A DNA stretch of 64,000 bases from Pseudomonas deceptionensis (GTDB taxonomy: Bacteria; Pseudomonadota; Gammaproteobacteria; Pseudomonadales; Pseudomonadaceae), in NCBI RefSeq assembly GCF_900106095.1, contig NZ_FNUD01000002.1:2005501-2069500 (forward strand), given 5' to 3'. Both the position numbers and the translations under genes were made by a program. Position 1 is the first letter of the stretch. The number at the start of each line of letters is the position of its first letter. Positions 55,815 through 64,000 of the stretch are shown here, piece by piece. Below the pieces are notes generated by a model, which was not told the origin of the DNA, ran no database searches, and saw only the letters and a program-made list of their open reading frames with translations.

Positions 55815-56606
55815 GTGGGACGTGTACAACTTGCTGAAGGTGAACTCAATTACCGGCTGGACGGCCCTCAAGGTGCGCCGGTGCTGGTGCTGTCCAACTC
55901 GCTGGGGACTGATCTGGGGATGTGGGATACGCAGATCCCTGCGTTCGCCGAGCATTTCCAGGTGTTGCGTTACGACACCCGGGGGCATGGCCAGTCGCTG
56001 GTGACCGAGGGCCCGTACAGTATTGAACAGTTGGGCGGCGACGTACTGACGCTGCTGGATGCACTGAATATCGAGCGGGCGCATTTTTGCGGGCTGTCGA
56101 TGGGCGGTTTGATTGGCCAGTGGCTGGGCATCAATGCCGGTGCTCGCTTGCACAAGTTGGTGGTGTGCAACACCGCGGCCAAAATTGGCGAGCCTTCGGT
56201 GTGGAACCCGCGTATCGAAATGGTCTTGCGAGACGGCGCTCAGGCGATGGCCGGGCTGCGTGATGCATCGATTGCACGCTGGTTTACCCCGGATTATGCC
56301 GAAGCCAACCCGCAACAGGCCAAGCGCATTACCGACATGCTGGCGGCTACTTCGCCCCAGGGTTATGCCGCCAACTGCGCTGCCGTGCGCGATGCGGATT
56401 TTCGCGAGCAACTGGGCGCTATCACCGTGCCCATGCTGGTGATAGCCGGCACTGAAGATGCGGTCACGCCGCCTGTGGGCAGCCATTTCATCCAGGAACA
56501 TGTGCGTGGTGCGCAATACGCCGAGTTCCACGCCGCGCACCTGTCCAACGTGCAAGCGGGTGATGCCTTCAGCCAGTGTGTGCTGAAATTTTTGCTAGCG
56601 GCCTGA
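55815..56606 (+). CDS. pcaD: 3-Oxoadipate enol-lactonase PcaD
   Basis: This 263-residue alpha/beta hydrolase opens the enol-lactone to beta-ketoadipate. The nucleophile Ser lies in HFCGLSMGGLIGQ. The acid is in AGTEDAVTP and the His near AAHLSNVQ. A GTG start is used, with AAAGGAGAAG about five bases upstream. It is 10 bases from pcaC. The opposite strand frame is a shadow. Confidence 0.96.
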   Translation: MGRVQLAEGELNYRLDGPQGAPVLVLSNSLGTDLGMWDTQIPAFAEHFQVLRYDTRGHGQSLVTEGPYSIEQLGGDVLTLLDALNIERAHFCGLSMGGLIGQWLGINAGARLHKLVVCNTAAKIGEPSVWNPRIEMVLRDGAQAMAGLRDASIARWFTPDYAEANPQQAKRITDMLAATSPQGYAANCAAVRDADFREQLGAITVPMLVIAGTEDAVTPPVGSHFIQEHVRGAQYAEFHAAHLSNVQAGDAFSQCVLKFLLAA

Positions 56607-56616
56607 GGGATTTTTT

Positions 56617-57009
56617 GTGGACGAAAAACAACGTTACGACGAAGGCATGCAAGTACGCCGTGCAGTGCTGGGTGATGCCCATGTTGATCGCAGCCTCAAC
56701 GCCCTGACCGAATTCAACAGCGAGTTCCAGGAAATGATCACCCGCCACGCCTGGGGTGATATCTGGACCCGCCCGGGTTTGGCGCGCCATACCCGCAGCC
56801 TGATTACCATCGCGATGCTGATCGGCATGAATCGAAATGAAGAGCTCAAACTGCACCTGCGAGCGGCAGCAAACAACGGGGTGACCCGTGCCGAGATCAA
56901 GGAAGTGATCATGCAGAGCGCTATCTATTGCGGCATCCCGGCGGCCAATGCCACGTTCCACCTGGCAGAGTCGGTGTGGGATGAGTTGGGGGTTGAGTCG
57001 CGGGTTTGA
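56617..57009 (+). CDS. pcaC: 4-Carboxymuconolactone decarboxylase PcaC
   Basis: This 130-residue enzyme of the AhpD-like fold removes CO2 from 4-carboxymuconolactone to give the enol-lactone. Family segments are DEKQRYDEGMQVRRAVLGD, RHAWGDIWTRPGLARHTRSL and HLRAAANNGVTRAEIKEV, ending IYCGIPAANATFHLAE. It starts with GTG after GAGGG. It is the last gene of the cluster. The ring-opening dioxygenase genes pcaHG are not in the window. Confidence 0.96.
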   Translation: MDEKQRYDEGMQVRRAVLGDAHVDRSLNALTEFNSEFQEMITRHAWGDIWTRPGLARHTRSLITIAMLIGMNRNEELKLHLRAAANNGVTRAEIKEVIMQSAIYCGIPAANATFHLAESVWDELGVESRV

Positions 57010-57023
57010 TGCCGCCGCGATCC

Positions 57024-57130
57024 TGTAGCCGCTGCCGAGGTACGAGGCTGCGATAAGGACCGAAGGGCCTTCAAAAACCAGGGCTGCTGCGCACCCCGTC
57101 GCAGCCTCGCTGCGCTCCTCAGCGGCTACA
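57024..57130. repeat. Pseudomonas long palindromic intergenic repeat
   Basis: TGTAGCCGCTGCCGAGG at the left matches the inverted right end ...CTCAGCGGCTACA, and the middle carries GCTGCGATAAGG and CGCAGCCTCGCTGCGC. It is the same family as those at 7208 and 32356. It lies between pcaC and the terminator. Confidence 0.75.
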
Positions 57131-57145
57131 AAACGGGCAGCATAT

Positions 57146-57181
57146 AAACAACAAACCCGCCTATTGGCGGGTTTGTTGTTT
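57146..57181. terminator. Bidirectional terminator between pcaC and emhC
   Basis: A perfect 16-base stem (AAACAACAAACCCGCC and its complement) with a four-base loop is T-rich on both strands. It ends both the pca cluster and the efflux operon. Confidence 0.88.
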
Positions 57182-57193
57182 AACCGGTATGCA

Positions 57194-58645
57194 TCAAGCC
57201 TTTGGAGGCTGATCCGAAACAGGGCGATCTTGCCCGGTCTGTTCGAACCAGCCGCCACCTAATGCCTTGTACAACGTGACTTCACTGGTCAGCTGCGAAA
57301 GACGATCGGTGATCAACGATTGCTGCGCGCTGAACAACGAGCGCTGTGCATCGAGGAAGGTCAGGTTGCTGTCGATGCCAATCCGATAACGACGCTCGGC
57401 TAACCGGTAGTAATCCTGGTTGGCGTTGACGAAATCGGTTTGTGCCTGCAACTGCTGGTTGTAGGTCTGACGCGCTGCCAGGCCGTCGGAGACTTCCTGG
57501 AATGCGGTCTGGATCGTTTTCTCGTACTGGGAAACGGTGATTTCTTTCTGGATTTTCGAGTAGTCCAGGCTGGCGCGCAAAGCCCCTGCGTTAAAGATCG
57601 GCAGGTTGATTTGCGGCGAGAACAGCCAGGTGCCCGAACCGCCCTTGAACAGACCCGACAGGTCAGGGCTCAAGGTCCCGGCATTGGCCGTGAGGCTGAT
57701 GCTCGGGAAGAACGCTGCCCGTGCCGCACCGATGTTGGCGTTAGCGGCCAACAACTTGTGCTCGGCTTCCAGGATGTCCGGACGACGTTGCAGCAAGTCC
57801 GACGGCAAGCCCGCCGGTACTTCGCTCAACAGGTCGGCCGCCAGCGGTTTGGCCGCTGGCAGGGTGTCCGGGATGGCGGTGCCGAGCAACAGCGCCAGGC
57901 TGTTCTGATCTTGAGCCACCTGACGGGTGTACCTGGCCAACTGGACCTTGGCGTTTTCCACCGAGGTACGCGACTGGCTCACGTCCAGAGCCGAGGCCAC
58001 ACCCACTTCATTGCTGCGCAAGGTGAGCTTGTAGCTCTCATCGAACGTCTTGAGGGTGTCTTCGGTCAGCTTAAGCAGCTCTTTGTCAGCCTGCCAGGTC
58101 AAGTAGGCATTGGCGACACTGGCTACCAGACTGATCTGGGTGCTGCGGCGGGCTTCTTCGGTTGCAAAGTAGTTCTGCAACGCTTGGTCGCTCAGGCTGC
58201 GAACACGGCCGAACAGGTCCAACTCATACGCGCTGACCCCAAGGGTCGCCGAGTAAGTGCTGCTGATGCCCGATTCGCCGGTTTGCGACATGCGCGCCGG
58301 AGTGCGTTGACGGCTGCCACTGCCATTGGCCGAAACAGCCGGGAACAGATCGGCCCGCTGAATGCGGTACTGCGCGGCATAGGCGTCGATGTTCAGTGCA
58401 GCGACACGCAGGTCACGGTTGTTGATCAAAGCAGTCTGAATAAGCTGCTGCAGGGCCGGGTCCAGGAAAAACTGACGCCAGCCTTGTTCTGCAGCGGCCT
58501 TGTTGGCCGCCTCGGTTGGCGAGTAGGCCGGGCCTTGCGGGTACTGCGCCGCTACCGGCGCTTCAGGGCGCTGGTAGTCGGGGATCAGCGAGCAGCCGCC
58601 CAGCGTAAACGCGGCGACAGCTACTGCGAGAAGCGACTTGCTCAT
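57194..58645 (-). CDS. emhC: Outer membrane efflux channel EmhC (TtgC/OprM family)
   Basis: This 483-residue outer-membrane lipoprotein channel has lipobox Cys18 (TLGGCSLIP) and the TolC-like repeated helices with [34 protein letters not shown] and [12 protein letters not shown] are typical OprM segments. It completes a tripartite pump with EmhA and EmhB that expels hydrophobic compounds, solvents and antibiotics. Its start overlaps the emhB stop by four bases. The terminator is 13 bases downstream. Confidence 0.95.
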   Translation of the reverse strand: MSKSLLAVAVAAFTLGGCSLIPDYQRPEAPVAAQYPQGPAYSPTEAANKAAAEQGWRQFFLDPALQQLIQTALINNRDLRVAALNIDAYAAQYRIQRADLFPAVSANGSGSRQRTPARMSQTGESGISSTYSATLGVSAYELDLFGRVRSLSDQALQNYFATEEARRSTQISLVASVANAYLTWQADKELLKLTEDTLKTFDESYKLTLRSNEVGVASALDVSQSRTSVENAKVQLARYTRQVAQDQNSLALLLGTAIPDTLPAAKPLAADLLSEVPAGLPSDLLQRRPDILEAEHKLLAANANIGAARAAFFPSISLTANAGTLSPDLSGLFKGGSGTWLFSPQINLPIFNAGALRASLDYSKIQKEITVSQYEKTIQTAFQEVSDGLAARQTYNQQLQAQTDFVNANQDYYRLAERRYRIGIDSNLTFLDAQRSLFSAQQSLITDRLSQLTSEVTLYKALGGGWFEQTGQDRPVSDQPPKA

Positions 58646-61600
58646 TGGCCAGCCTCTTGATTTGGAGTTTTAGTCAGGTCCACTTTTTTCTCTGAGTCTT
58701 TGTCTTTGTCCTTGCCGCGGCCAATGGAGGAGACGGCTACAAAGAACAATGGCACCCAGAACACGGCCAATACGGTTGCGGTGATCATGCCACCGATAAC
58801 ACCCGTACCAATAGCGTGCTGGCTACCCGAGCCTGCACCCGTGGAGATCGCCAGCGGAACAACACCCAGTACAAACGCCAGCGAGGTCATGATGATCGGA
58901 CGCAGACGCATGCGGCACGCCTCGATCGCGGCATCGGCCAGACTTCGTCCCTGTTCATGCAGCTCCTTGGCAAACTCGACGATCAGAATGGCGTTTTTCG
59001 ATGCCAGACCGATGGTTGTGAGCAAGCCCACCTGGAAGTACACGTCGTTGGACAACCCTCGCAGACTGGTGGCCATAAGCGCACCGATAATCCCCAGAGG
59101 CACCACCAACATGACCGCAATCGGGATCGACCAGCTTTCGTACAGAGCTGCAAGGCAGAGGAAAACCATCAGCAAGGAAATAGCGTACAGGGCAGGTGCT
59201 TGCGAACCTGACAGACGTTCCTCGTAAGACAGGCCCGTCCAGGAAATACCCACGCCTGCAGGCAGCTTTTTGGCCAGGGCTTCGACTTCAGCCATGGCTT
59301 GACCGCTGGTGTAACCCGGTGCCGGAGCGCCGAGGATTTCCATGGCTTCTACGCCGTTGTAACGCGACAGCTTGGGTGGGCCATAGATCCATTCGCCCTT
59401 GGCGAAGGCCGAAAACGGCACCATGGTTCCCTGGTCGTTGCGCACATACCACTTCTTCAGGTCTTCGGGGTTCATCCGCGAGTCAGCTTCGCCTTGCAGG
59501 AAAACCTTTTTAACCCGACCGTGATCGATGAAGTCGTTTACATAGCTGGCACCCAGGCCGATGGACAGGGTGTTGTTGATGTCCGAAATGCTGACGCCCA
59601 GGGCGCGAGCAGCTTCATCGTCAATCAGCAATTTGTACTGCGGTTCATCGTTCAGACCGTTCGGACGTACGCCCGCCAGGACCTTGCTTTGAGCGGCCAT
59701 CCCCAGGAACTGGTTACGGGCAGCCATCAGCTTCTCGTGACCGATACCGGAACGGTCTTGCAGGTAAACGTCAAAACCGGTGGCGTTACCCAGCTCCATT
59801 ACGGCAGGCGGGGCAAAGGCAAACACCATTGCATCGCGGTAGCTCGAAAATTCCTTTTGAGCCCGTGCCGCCAACGCAAATACGCTGTTTTGCGCATCAC
59901 GCTCGCCCCATGGCTTGAGCATGATAAACGCCAGGCCAGAGCTCTGACCGCGACCGGCAAAGTTGAAGCCGTTTACGGTAAACACCGAAGACACCGCGCC
60001 GGACTCTTCAGACAGCAGGTATTCGCGCATCCGGTCGACCACCTGCTGAGTGCGCTCGGCAGTGGTGCCTGCCGGGGTTTGAACCTGTGCAAACAGTACG
60101 CCCTGGTCTTCTTCCGGAAGGAAGGAGGTAGGGATACGGGTAAACAGGAACACCATGCCGACCACAATCAGGACGTAAGCCAGCAGGTACGGTGCCTTGT
60201 GACGCAGGATGCTGCCGACACCTTTTTCATAGCGTTTCACGCCATTGTCGAAGGTACGGTTGAACCAGCCGAAGAACCCGCGCTTGTTCTCACCGTGATC
60301 GCCCTTCTGGATAGGCTTGAGCATGGTGGCGCACAGGGCCGGGGTGAAGATCAGGGCAACCAGTACCGACAGGCCCATCGCCGAAACAATGGTGATCGAG
60401 AACTGACGGTAGATCACGCCCGTGGAACCGCTGAAGAACGCCATTGGCAGCAATACGGCCGACAGCACCAGCGCGATACCCACCAGAGCTCCCTGGATCT
60501 GCTCCATGGATTTCTTGGTGGCTTCTTTAGGTGGCAGTCCTTCTTCGGACATCACCCGCTCAACGTTTTCAACCACAACGATGGCATCGTCCACCAGCAA
60601 GCCGATGGCCAGAACCATACCGAACATGGTCAGGGTGTTAATGCTGAAGCCTGCTGCAGCCAGGATCCCGAAGGTACCGAGCAATACCACCGGCACGGTC
60701 ATCGTGGTGATGATGGTGGCGCGGAAGTTCTGCAGGAACAGGAACATCACCAGGAATACCAGTACTACGGCCTCGACCAGGGTATGAACTACACCTTCGA
60801 TCGATGCCGAAACCACGGGTGTGGTGTCGTAGGGGTAAACGACTTTCATGCCTTCAGGGAAGAAGGGTTCCAGGCCGTTGATGGTTTCACGCAATGCTTT
60901 TGCCGTGTCCAGGGCGTTGGAGCCCGGGGCCAGTTTGATCGCAATACCTGAAGCCGGCTTGCCGTTGAATTGCGCGCTGACGCTGTAGTTTTCACCACCC
61001 AGAGCCACATCGGCGACATCACTCAGGCGTACCTGGGAACCGTCGGTGTTGACCTTGAGCAGTATCTTCTTGAACTCTTCTGCGGTTTGCAGACGGGTTT
61101 TGCCGATGATGGTCGCGTTCAGTTCCTGACCTTGGACGGCAGGCAGGCCGCCCAGTTGCCCGGAGGACACCTGTACGTTCTGTGCTGCGATGGCAGATTT
61201 CACATCCACCGGGGTCAGGTTGTACTTGTTCAGCTTGACCGGGTCGAGCCAGATACGCATGGCGTACTGGGCACCGAACACCTGGAAGTCGCCCACACCT
61301 TCGGTACGGGAGATCGGGTCCTGCATGTTGGAGACGATGTAGTTCGACAAGTCGTCCTTGTTCATGCTGCCGTCTTCGGACACCACACCGATTACCATCA
61401 GGAAGTTTTTCACTGCCTTGGTAACGCGGATACCTTGCTGCTGAACCTCTTGAGGCAGCAGTGGGGTCGCCAGGTTGAGCTTGTTCTGCACCTGAACCTG
61501 AGCGGTGTCAGGGTCTGTGCCTTGCTCGAACGTGGCGGTGATGCTCATGCTGCCGTCGGAGTTACTTTCCGAAGACACATAGCGCAAGTGGTCAATACCG

Positions 61601-61809
61601 TTGAGCTGCTGCTCGATCACCTGAACCACGGTGTCCTGCACGGTTTGCGCCGAAGCGCCCGGGTAGGTCACGGAGATAGAAATGGCCGGTGGTGCGATGC
61701 TCGGGTACTGGTTGATCGGAAGCTTGAGGATCGATAGAGCCCCGACCAGCATGATCACCAGGGCAATTACCCAAGCGAAAATCGGACGGTCGATAAAAAA
61801 TTTCGACAT
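58642..61809 (-). CDS. emhB: RND efflux transporter EmhB (TtgB/MexB family)
   Basis: This 1055-residue proton-driven RND pump of the HAE1 type has 12 helices. The proton-relay aspartates lie in [19 protein letters not shown] in helix 4. The porter domain has [17 protein letters not shown]. Similarity to MexB, TtgB and EmhB is high throughout, so the substrates probably include aromatic hydrocarbons and antibiotics. It is the second gene of the operon, three bases after emhA and overlapping emhC. Confidence 0.97.
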   Translation of the reverse strand: MSKFFIDRPIFAWVIALVIMLVGALSILKLPINQYPSIAPPAISISVTYPGASAQTVQDTVVQVIEQQLNGIDHLRYVSSESNSDGSMSITATFEQGTDPDTAQVQVQNKLNLATPLLPQEVQQQGIRVTKAVKNFLMVIGVVSEDGSMNKDDLSNYIVSNMQDPISRTEGVGDFQVFGAQYAMRIWLDPVKLNKYNLTPVDVKSAIAAQNVQVSSGQLGGLPAVQGQELNATIIGKTRLQTAEEFKKILLKVNTDGSQVRLSDVADVALGGENYSVSAQFNGKPASGIAIKLAPGSNALDTAKALRETINGLEPFFPEGMKVVYPYDTTPVVSASIEGVVHTLVEAVVLVFLVMFLFLQNFRATIITTMTVPVVLLGTFGILAAAGFSINTLTMFGMVLAIGLLVDDAIVVVENVERVMSEEGLPPKEATKKSMEQIQGALVGIALVLSAVLLPMAFFSGSTGVIYRQFSITIVSAMGLSVLVALIFTPALCATMLKPIQKGDHGENKRGFFGWFNRTFDNGVKRYEKGVGSILRHKAPYLLAYVLIVVGMVFLFTRIPTSFLPEEDQGVLFAQVQTPAGTTAERTQQVVDRMREYLLSEESGAVSSVFTVNGFNFAGRGQSSGLAFIMLKPWGERDAQNSVFALAARAQKEFSSYRDAMVFAFAPPAVMELGNATGFDVYLQDRSGIGHEKLMAARNQFLGMAAQSKVLAGVRPNGLNDEPQYKLLIDDEAARALGVSISDINNTLSIGLGASYVNDFIDHGRVKKVFLQGEADSRMNPEDLKKWYVRNDQGTMVPFSAFAKGEWIYGPPKLSRYNGVEAMEILGAPAPGYTSGQAMAEVEALAKKLPAGVGISWTGLSYEERLSGSQAPALYAISLLMVFLCLAALYESWSIPIAVMLVVPLGIIGALMATSLRGLSNDVYFQVGLLTTIGLASKNAILIVEFAKELHEQGRSLADAAIEACRMRLRPIIMTSLAFVLGVVPLAISTGAGSGSQHAIGTGVIGGMITATVLAVFWVPLFFVAVSSIGRGKDKDKDSEKKVDLTKTPNQEAGQ

Positions 61810-61812
61810 GGT

Positions 61813-62964
61813 TTACTCCCCTTTACTGCCTGCAGCTTTGTCTGTTGCCGGGGCAGATGCCGGGGTTTCGCCTTGTGGCTTGTCCATGATCTTGACTTCA
61901 ACACCAGGCTTGATGAACTGCAGGCCGTCTGTAATCAGACGATCACCGGCGTTCAGGCCTTTTTCTACCAGCCAGTTGCTGCCCACGGTGCGCGAAGCCT
62001 GAAGCACTCGCAGCTCAACCTTGTTGTCCGGGCCCACGATCAAGGCCGTTGGCTGGCCCTTGAGGTTGTGAGTCACGCCAATTTGAGGGGCCAGGATCGC
62101 ATTGCTGTCGATACCCGCTTCCAGTTGTGCGTGAACAAACATGCCAGGCAACAGGATCTCGTCCGGGTTCGGGAACACAGCGCGCAAGGTCACGGAACCG
62201 GTGGTTTCATCAACCGACACTTCGGAGAATTCCAGGCGGCCTTCCTGTGCGTACTCACTGCCATCGGGCAGGGTCAGCTTGACCTTGGCGGCGTTTTCAC
62301 CGGCTTTCTTCAAGCGGCCATCAGCCAGATCGCGGCGCAGCTCGAGCATTTCTACCGAGGACTGGGTCACGTCAACGTAGATCGGGTCCAGTTGGGTGAT
62401 CACGGCCAATGCGTTCGCCTGGCCACTGGTTACCAGTGCGCCTTCAGTGAACAGCGAACGACCAATGCGGCCGGTCAGCGGTGCCAGAACCTTGGTGTAA
62501 CGCAGGTTGACCTGAGCGGTGTTCAGTGCGGCTTCGGCTTCAAGGCGTGCGGACTCGGCGTTGTCGTATTCCTGACGGCTTACGGCTTGCTCTGCGACCA
62601 GTTGCTTGTAGCGATCAGCCAGGGATTTGGCCGATTGCAGTGTGGCGCGTGCACTCAGTACGGCACTTTCATAGATAGCCGGGTCGATCTGGTACAGCTG
62701 CTGGCCAATTTTGACATCGCTGCCTTCTTTGAACAGACGCTTGAGAATAATGCCGTTTACCTGTGGGCGAACTTCCGCAGAGCGGTAAGACGCGGTGCGA
62801 CCTGGAAGGTCGGTCGTTAAGGTGAAAGGCTGGGTTTTCAGCGTCACGACGCCGACCTGAGGGATTTGCGGGGCAGGTGCTGCCTCTTCCTTTTTGCATC
62901 CGCTGAGCAGCGAAGCTAGGGCGATGGCAGCAACCAGAGCGGTAACAGCTGGCTTGAATTGCAT
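61813..62964 (-). CDS. emhA: Periplasmic adaptor protein EmhA (TtgA/MexA family)
   Basis: This 383-residue membrane fusion protein has a lipobox (LLSGCKKEE, Cys near residue 23) and links the pump to the channel. Lipoyl halves are VRPQVNGIILKRLFKEGSDV and TKVLAPLTGRIGRSLFTEG, flanking a coiled-coil hairpin. The start MQFKPAVTAL is 11 codons inside the longest frame and has GAGGATC upstream. It is first in the operon, 265 bases from the divergent repressor gene. Confidence 0.96.
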   Translation of the reverse strand: MQFKPAVTALVAAIALASLLSGCKKEEAAPAPQIPQVGVVTLKTQPFTLTTDLPGRTASYRSAEVRPQVNGIILKRLFKEGSDVKIGQQLYQIDPAIYESAVLSARATLQSAKSLADRYKQLVAEQAVSRQEYDNAESARLEAEAALNTAQVNLRYTKVLAPLTGRIGRSLFTEGALVTSGQANALAVITQLDPIYVDVTQSSVEMLELRRDLADGRLKKAGENAAKVKLTLPDGSEYAQEGRLEFSEVSVDETTGSVTLRAVFPNPDEILLPGMFVHAQLEAGIDSNAILAPQIGVTHNLKGQPTALIVGPDNKVELRVLQASRTVGSNWLVEKGLNAGDRLITDGLQFIKPGVEVKIMDKPQGETPASAPATDKAAGSKGE

Positions 62965-63053
62965 GAAGATCCTCGGGTCAGGCACGCGAAAGCGCACAAG
63001 AATAGTGGAAGGGTAAAGAAAGCTGTTCCGGGTGGATAAATAGCTTGCTAAGG

Positions 63054-63083
63054 AATATACTTACATTCGTGTATGTTTGTAAA
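63054..63083 (-). promoter_or_regulatory. emhA promoter overlapped by EmhR/TtgR-like operator
   Basis: On the minus strand TTTACA and TATATT are spaced by 18 bases, a good sigma-70 promoter. The spacer carries an inverted repeat (TTACAAAC...GAATGTAA, plus strand 63061-63082) that resembles the TtgR operator of P. putida. Repressor binding would cover the promoter. Confidence 0.75.
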
Positions 63084-63229
63084 TAGCGAGGGCATGTCTC
63101 GCCACGAACTGCAGAGCCCTTTTTTAAGCATGTAGTAGGCCGGGATAAGGCATAACAAACGCCACCCGATGTTGATCCGGGCGTGTGACCGAAGTTGCCC
63201 GAATCCTCCTGATTGAGGTTTTTATTGCC

Positions 63230-63886
63230 ATGGCGCGTCGTACCAAAGAAGAAGCTCTTGAGACACGGAGCAAAATCCTCGAAGCAGCTGAACAGGCCTT
63301 TTATGAGCGGGGTGTTGCGCGCACGACTCTGGCTGATATTGCCGCGTTGGCGGGTGTCACCCGTGGTGCAATTTACTGGCACTTCAGCAACAAGGCCGAG
63401 CTGGTTCAAGCCATGCTCGACAGCCTGCATGAGCCGTTGGATGAAATGGCCAAAGCCAGTGAAAGTGAGAACGAGGTTGATCCGCTCGGCTGCATGCGCC
63501 AACTGTTGATTCACTTGTTCCGCCAGGTTGCCATTGATCCAAAAACCCGGCGTATCAATGAAATTTTGTTTCATAAGTGCGAATTCACTGACGAAATGTG
63601 TGATTTACGGGCTCAGCGCCAGGTTGCGATGGTCGATTGCAACAACAGGATCGAGCTTGCCCTGAGCAATGCCATACATCGTCAACAGCTCCCCGAGACG
63701 CTTGACGTTCGCCGGGCCGCTATATCCTTGCACGCCTATATCGACGGAATACTCGGGCAATGGCTGCTGGTTCCCAATACTTTCGAGCTTTTCAAGGAGG
63801 CTGAGTCCTGGGTCGATACGGGGCTGGACATGTTGCGATTCAGCCCTGCGCTGCTAATCCGCGGCGATATTCGAAAGGGAGTCTAG
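63230..63886 (+). CDS. emhR: TetR-family efflux repressor EmhR (TtgR family)
   Basis: This 218-residue regulator has an N-terminal TetR helix-turn-helix ([20 protein letters not shown], then [26 protein letters not shown]) and a C-terminal ligand pocket. It matches TtgR and EmhR, which release the operator when antibiotics or plant phenolics bind. A few extra residues follow the usual LRFSPAL end. The ATG at 63230 lies 15 codons inside the longest frame and begins the conserved region. It is divergent from emhA. The last 114 bases of the window hold nothing recognisable. Confidence 0.94.
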   Translation: MARRTKEEALETRSKILEAAEQAFYERGVARTTLADIAALAGVTRGAIYWHFSNKAELVQAMLDSLHEPLDEMAKASESENEVDPLGCMRQLLIHLFRQVAIDPKTRRINEILFHKCEFTDEMCDLRAQRQVAMVDCNNRIELALSNAIHRQQLPETLDVRRAAISLHAYIDGILGQWLLVPNTFELFKEAESWVDTGLDMLRFSPALLIRGDIRKGV

Positions 63887-64000
63887 TAGGCTCAAGGGAT
63901 AAGGCGAGTGAAGATTTTGCCTTCTTGGCCATTCGATGCCCGACGGCCTTTATATACGTCTGGTAAGCGGGTTTAAAGTTAGCGAGCTAAGTATTTTGTA

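Noticed and set aside
59299..60951. 550-residue plus-strand frame
   Set aside because: Shadow of emhB, His/Gln-rich composition typical of an antisense frame.

Overview
The window is bacterial chromosome from a Pseudomonas of the fluorescens lineage. Evidence for this is the high-50s GC coding style, the gene order quiP / dinG / pdxH / braCDEFG (which I recall from P. aeruginosa PAO1 around PA1032-PA1074), a complete pcaRKIJFTBDC cluster, an EmhABC/TtgABC-type efflux operon with a divergent tetR gene, and Pseudomonas-type REP and long palindromic intergenic repeats. I see no tRNA, rRNA, CRISPR, prophage, transposase or insertion sequence. Most of it is core genome.

Layout. 0-4.4 kb: a cut-off end of an unknown gene, then a basic-amino-acid type ABC uptake operon (binding protein, two permeases, a zinc M14-family deacylase, ATPase) behind a sigma-54-like promoter with an NtrC-like palindrome. 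4.6-10 kb: AHL acylase quiP, a glutathione transferase, and a four-gene operon with two SEC-C proteins. 10-22.4 kb: an OmpA-like lipoprotein, DUF1145, a collagen-like secreted protein, CopD-like protein, dinG, a clan GH-A glycosidase, two tandem class-C-type serine hydrolases (the first with Cys instead of the catalytic Ser), a second OmpA-like lipoprotein, pdxH and a glycine-zipper lipoprotein. 22.4-28.8 kb: PAP2 protein, nhaA, a PLP enzyme, a flavoprotein, a lipoprotein and a short-chain dehydrogenase. 28.9-32.3 kb: a LysR regulator convergent with a bufferin-type RiPP operon (bufA-bufB-bufC-doxX), the most unusual system here. 32.5-37.6 kb: branched-chain amino acid transporter braCDEFG. 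38-46.7 kb: DUF2288, a GGDEF-EAL protein, rapA, three small proteins including a 36-residue CcoM-like peptide, and a Pit phosphate transporter. 46.7-57 kb: an unexplained low-GC gap, then the protocatechuate/beta-ketoadipate cluster with paired PcaR-like operators at three promoters. 57-64 kb: the RND efflux operon emhABC and its repressor gene emhR.

How the parts work together. PcaK and PcaT import aromatic acids. PcaB, PcaC and PcaD convert carboxymuconate to beta-ketoadipate, and PcaIJ and PcaF convert that to acetyl-CoA and succinyl-CoA. The ring-cleavage dioxygenase pcaHG is not in the window. Both binding-protein transporters place a hairpin after the binding-protein gene, which would let that protein be made in excess. 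In the bufferin operon, BufB with BufC would modify cysteines of the exported BufA peptide to make a periplasmic copper-binding product. That assignment rests on family knowledge rather than on anything measured here. Start sites were chosen by ribosome binding site, signal peptide and family length.
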